DNA of 6,950 nucleotides. Source: an uncultured bacterium. Lineage in GTDB: Bacteria; Patescibacteriota; Saccharimonadia; Saccharimonadales; Saccharimonadaceae. Positions 5,491 through 6,950 of the stretch are shown here, one piece after another (within the stretch, counting starts at the first letter, position 1; every line of letters starts with the position of its first letter). Made by a program: the position numbers and the translations under genes. The stretch lies in assembly GCA_903889015.1 (NCBI GenBank), contig CAISVS010000061.1:1-6950 (forward strand), written 5' to 3'. The notes below the pieces were generated by a model. It worked only from the letters and a program-made list of their open reading frames with translations. It searched no databases and was not told where the DNA came from.

Positions 5491-6547
5491 TGGCGGCGTT
5501 CAGCTCTCTTTCGTAGCTTTGCAAGTGTTCAATTAAATCTTCGATATCGCCATTCATGGCACCAGGAATATTACTACGTGAGTATCCGATGCGGTGGTCA
5601 GTAATGCGGTCTTGAGGGAAGTTGTAGGTCCGAATTTTTTCGCTACGGTCGCCTGATCCGATTAGACTGCGACGTTCGGCGGTTTGTTTAGCTTGCTCGG
5701 CATCAATTTTTTGTTGAAGTAAACGACTGCGTAAAACGCCCATGGCTTTTTCTTTATTTTTCGTTTGAGATTTTTCGTCTTGGTTAATAACTACCATGCC
5801 ACTTGGAATGTGAGTGATACGAACGGCGCTGTCGGTTGTATTAACAGATTGGCCACCATGTCCGCCCGAACGATAAATATCGATACGTAAATCATTGGCG
5901 TTGATTTCGATGTCGGCTTCTTCGGCTTCGGGCAAGACAGCCACAGTAACGGTGCTGGTGTGGATGCGGCCTTGTGATTCAGTAGTTGGAATACGTTGCA
6001 CGCGATGAACGCCAGATTCAAATTTGAGTTTAGAATATGGAGCGTCGCCTTTGACATTAAAAATAACTTCTTTTAGGCCGCCCGAATCGTTGGCACTTTC
6101 GTTAATAAGCTCGGTTTTAAGTGAATGAGTTTCGCAATAACGCAAATACATTCGGTAAAGTTCGGCTGCAAACAAACTGGCTTCGTCGCCACCGGCGCCA
6201 GCCCGAATTTCAACGATAATGTTCTTTTCGTCGTTCGGGTCTTTGGGTGCCAACATTGCAAATAAATCTTCTTCCAATTTTTCCAGACGATTTTTGATAT
6301 CATCGACTTCGATGGCTGCCATTTCAGCTAGTTCGTCGCTGCCACTGGCGAGTTCTTTAGCTTCTTCTAGTTGATTTTCGAGGGTTTGGCGCAAAATTGC
6401 TTTTTCCAAAATCTTTTCAAGCTCGGTCAAGCGTTTGTTTTTTGCGGTGTAATTTGGGTCAGTATAGGCAGAAGGTGACGACAAAAATGAAGTTAACTCG
6501 GTTTTCTCGAGTTGTAATTCGTCGATGTTGAGCGATATCTTTGCCAT
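5477..6547 (-). CDS. prfA: Peptide chain release factor 1 (RF1)
   Basis: A 356-residue class I release factor, normal length for RF1. It reads UAA and UAG in the ribosomal A site and triggers peptidyl-tRNA hydrolysis. The N-terminal coiled-coil domain is about 1-105. The core includes [14 protein letters not shown] (114-127). The codon-recognition loop lies in [18 protein letters not shown] (181-198), where PTT (187-189) is the PxT tripeptide of RF1; RF2 would carry SPF here. The peptidyl-transferase motif is GGQ (231-233) in [20 protein letters not shown], with Gln233 the expected PrmC target. [17 protein letters not shown] (305-321) is the usual C-terminal signature. The start ATG 6547 has AAAGGA 4 bases upstream. 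It follows rpmE after a terminator and overlaps prmC at its 3' end, so substrate and modifying enzyme come from one message. RF1 fits the window's stop usage, all TAA or TAG. Confidence 0.97.
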   Translation of the reverse strand: MAKISLNIDELQLEKTELTSFLSSPSAYTDPNYTAKNKRLTELEKILEKAILRQTLENQLEEAKELASGSDELAEMAAIEVDDIKNRLEKLEEDLFAMLAPKDPNDEKNIIVEIRAGAGGDEASLFAAELYRMYLRYCETHSLKTELINESANDSGGLKEVIFNVKGDAPYSKLKFESGVHRVQRIPTTESQGRIHTSTVTVAVLPEAEEADIEINANDLRIDIYRSGGHGGQSVNTTDSAVRITHIPSGMVVINQDEKSQTKNKEKAMGVLRSRLLQQKIDAEQAKQTAERRSLIGSGDRSEKIRTYNFPQDRITDHRIGYSRSNIPGAMNGDIEDLIEHLQSYERELNAANASH

Positions 6548-6551
6548 ATTT

Positions 6552-6557
6552 TCCTTT
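6552..6557 (-). promoter_or_regulatory. Shine-Dalgarno for prfA
   Basis: The minus strand reads AAAGGA, ending 4 bases before the ATG at 6547. The spacing is short but usable, and it decides this start. Unlike lepB and the LCP gene, prfA has a leader long enough (about 25 bases from the candidate promoter) to hold it. Confidence 0.6.
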
Positions 6558-6578
6558 AGCGTTTAACTTTCATAATTC

Positions 6579-6587
6579 ATTGTAACA
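6579..6587 (-). promoter_or_regulatory. Putative prfA-prmC promoter (extended -10)
   Basis: The minus strand reads TGTTACAAT, an extended -10 (TGn then TACAAT). It begins in the T-run of the rpmE terminator, so any -35 contact would fall inside the hairpin. The predicted start is near 6572, giving a leader of about 25 bases that contains the prfA Shine-Dalgarno. It would let prfA-prmC be transcribed after rpmE messages end. Confidence 0.45.
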
Positions 6588-6620
6588 AAAAAGAGGCCAT
6601 CATGACGATAGCCTCTTTTT
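6587..6620 (-). terminator. Rho-independent terminator after rpmE
   Basis: Read on the minus strand, AAAAAGAGGCTATC pairs with GATGGCCTCTTTTT around a 5-base loop (GTCAT). The stem is 14 pairs including one G-U wobble, and ends in six T. The wobble is a C/A mismatch on the plus strand, so the best hairpin is in the rpmE direction. The A-run on one side and T-run on the other could still make it work both ways. It begins 9 bases after the rpmE stop. It is the only clear intrinsic terminator in the window. Confidence 0.88.
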
Positions 6621-6629
6621 AAATTGGCG

Positions 6630-6950
6630 CTACTTTTCAGTTTTGCTGGCTTTGCGAGTGCTGGCTTTTTTAGCTTTGCTGGCAAGTGCAGCTTTGCGAG
6701 CTTCGGCAGCTGCAAATTTAGCTTTAAAGCGATCGACGCGACCTTCGGTGTCGATAATCTTTTCTTCACCTGTAAAGAATGGGTGAGAAGCTGATGAGAT
6801 GTGGACTTTAACAAGTGGATACTCGTTGCCGTCTTCCCATTTAATAGTTTCGGTAGTTTGCGCGGTAGACTGTGTCAAAAACGCAAACCCAGCCACCTCG
6901 TCGCTAAATACGACAGGGCGATATTCGGTTGGGTGTAATTTAGTTTTCAT
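6630..6950 (-). CDS. rpmE: 50S ribosomal protein L31, cysteine-free (type B-like), with a Lys/Ala tail
   Basis: A 106-residue bL31 whose ATG is the last three bases of the window on the minus strand, so its upstream signals cannot be seen. The conserved core is plain: [14 protein letters not shown] (5-18), [18 protein letters not shown] (24-41), [18 protein letters not shown] (44-61) and DTEGRVDRF (67-75). There are no cysteines, so it is the zinc-independent form rather than the CxxC-bearing type A, and rpmE2/rpmE B would also be a fair symbol. The usual length is about 80-90. Here residues 77-106 add a basic Lys/Ala-rich tail ([20 protein letters not shown] and on), probably an rRNA-contacting extension. 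The tail DNA carries short repeats (GCTTTGCGAG at 6649-6658 and 6691-6700, TTTGCTGGC at 6642-6650 and 6675-6683), consistent with growth by slippage. A terminator separates it from prfA. Confidence 0.93.
   Translation of the reverse strand: MKTKLHPTEYRPVVFSDEVAGFAFLTQSTAQTTETIKWEDGNEYPLVKVHISSASHPFFTGEEKIIDTEGRVDRFKAKFAAAEARKAALASKAKKASTRKASKTEK

Noticed and set aside
5849..5860. GGQSVN rather than GGQHVN after the RF1 catalytic motif
   Set aside because: Ser after GGQ is a familiar variant among bacterial release factors, so it is not unusual.
5791..6303. Two open frames in other minus-strand frames within prfA
   Set aside because: The RF1 frame is unbroken and carries all family motifs; these alternatives show no domain and no start signal.
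6563..6814. 83-codon minus-strand frame overlapping rpmE and the terminator
   Set aside because: Its Lys/Leu/Pro repeats simply mirror the repetitive Lys/Ala tail of L31 in another frame, and it would run through the terminator hairpin.

Overview
This 6,950-base window is almost fully coding. It holds eight protein genes, two of them touching the window edges, on both strands. It has moderate-to-low GC, very short gaps and no RNA genes, mobile elements or CRISPR. The gene set (ParA/ParB, signal peptidase I, a LytR-CpsA-Psr protein, an unnamed polytopic membrane protein, PrmC, RF1 and a cysteine-free L31 with a Lys/Ala tail) fits a small, streamlined bacterial chromosome. My best guess is a Patescibacteria/CPR member, most likely Candidatus Saccharibacteria (TM7). 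That assignment is inference from protein character and gene company, not a search. The reading frames are intact under the standard code with no in-frame TGA, which argues against the UGA=Gly lineages (Gracilibacteria, Absconditabacteria).

Layout. Bases 1-1498 (+) carry the chromosome-partition pair: a 5'-truncated ParA and a complete ParB that overlap by 14 bp. ParB has an unusually perfect Shine-Dalgarno. Convergent to it, with a 2-base gap, lies lepB (1501-2100, -). A 102-bp AT-rich divergent region (2101-2202) separates lepB from an LCP-family envelope-polymer transferase (2203-3843, +). An 8-TM protein of unknown function follows (3879-4679, +). The last three genes run on the minus strand as rpmE (6630-6950), a clear hairpin terminator, then prfA (5477-6547) and prmC (4666-5490). 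prfA and prmC overlap by 14 bp. The prmC end also overlaps the convergent membrane gene by 14 bp.

How the genes work together. ParA/ParB segregate the origin region. LepB and the LCP protein both act on the outer face of the cytoplasmic membrane and share a divergent promoter region. L31, RF1 and PrmC are translation genes, and PrmC modifies the GGQ glutamine of RF1, so that overlap joins an enzyme to its substrate.

I see no clearly new multi-gene system. The points most worth checking are: an apparent split between leaderless starts (lepB, LCP, membrane protein) and Shine-Dalgarno starts (parB, prfA); a 10-bp inverted repeat spanning the lepB/LCP divergent promoter; changed signature residues in the LCP protein, LepB, PrmC and the ParB DNA-binding domain; and the uncharacterised membrane protein beside the LCP gene. 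No gene-free stretch exceeds about 100 bases.
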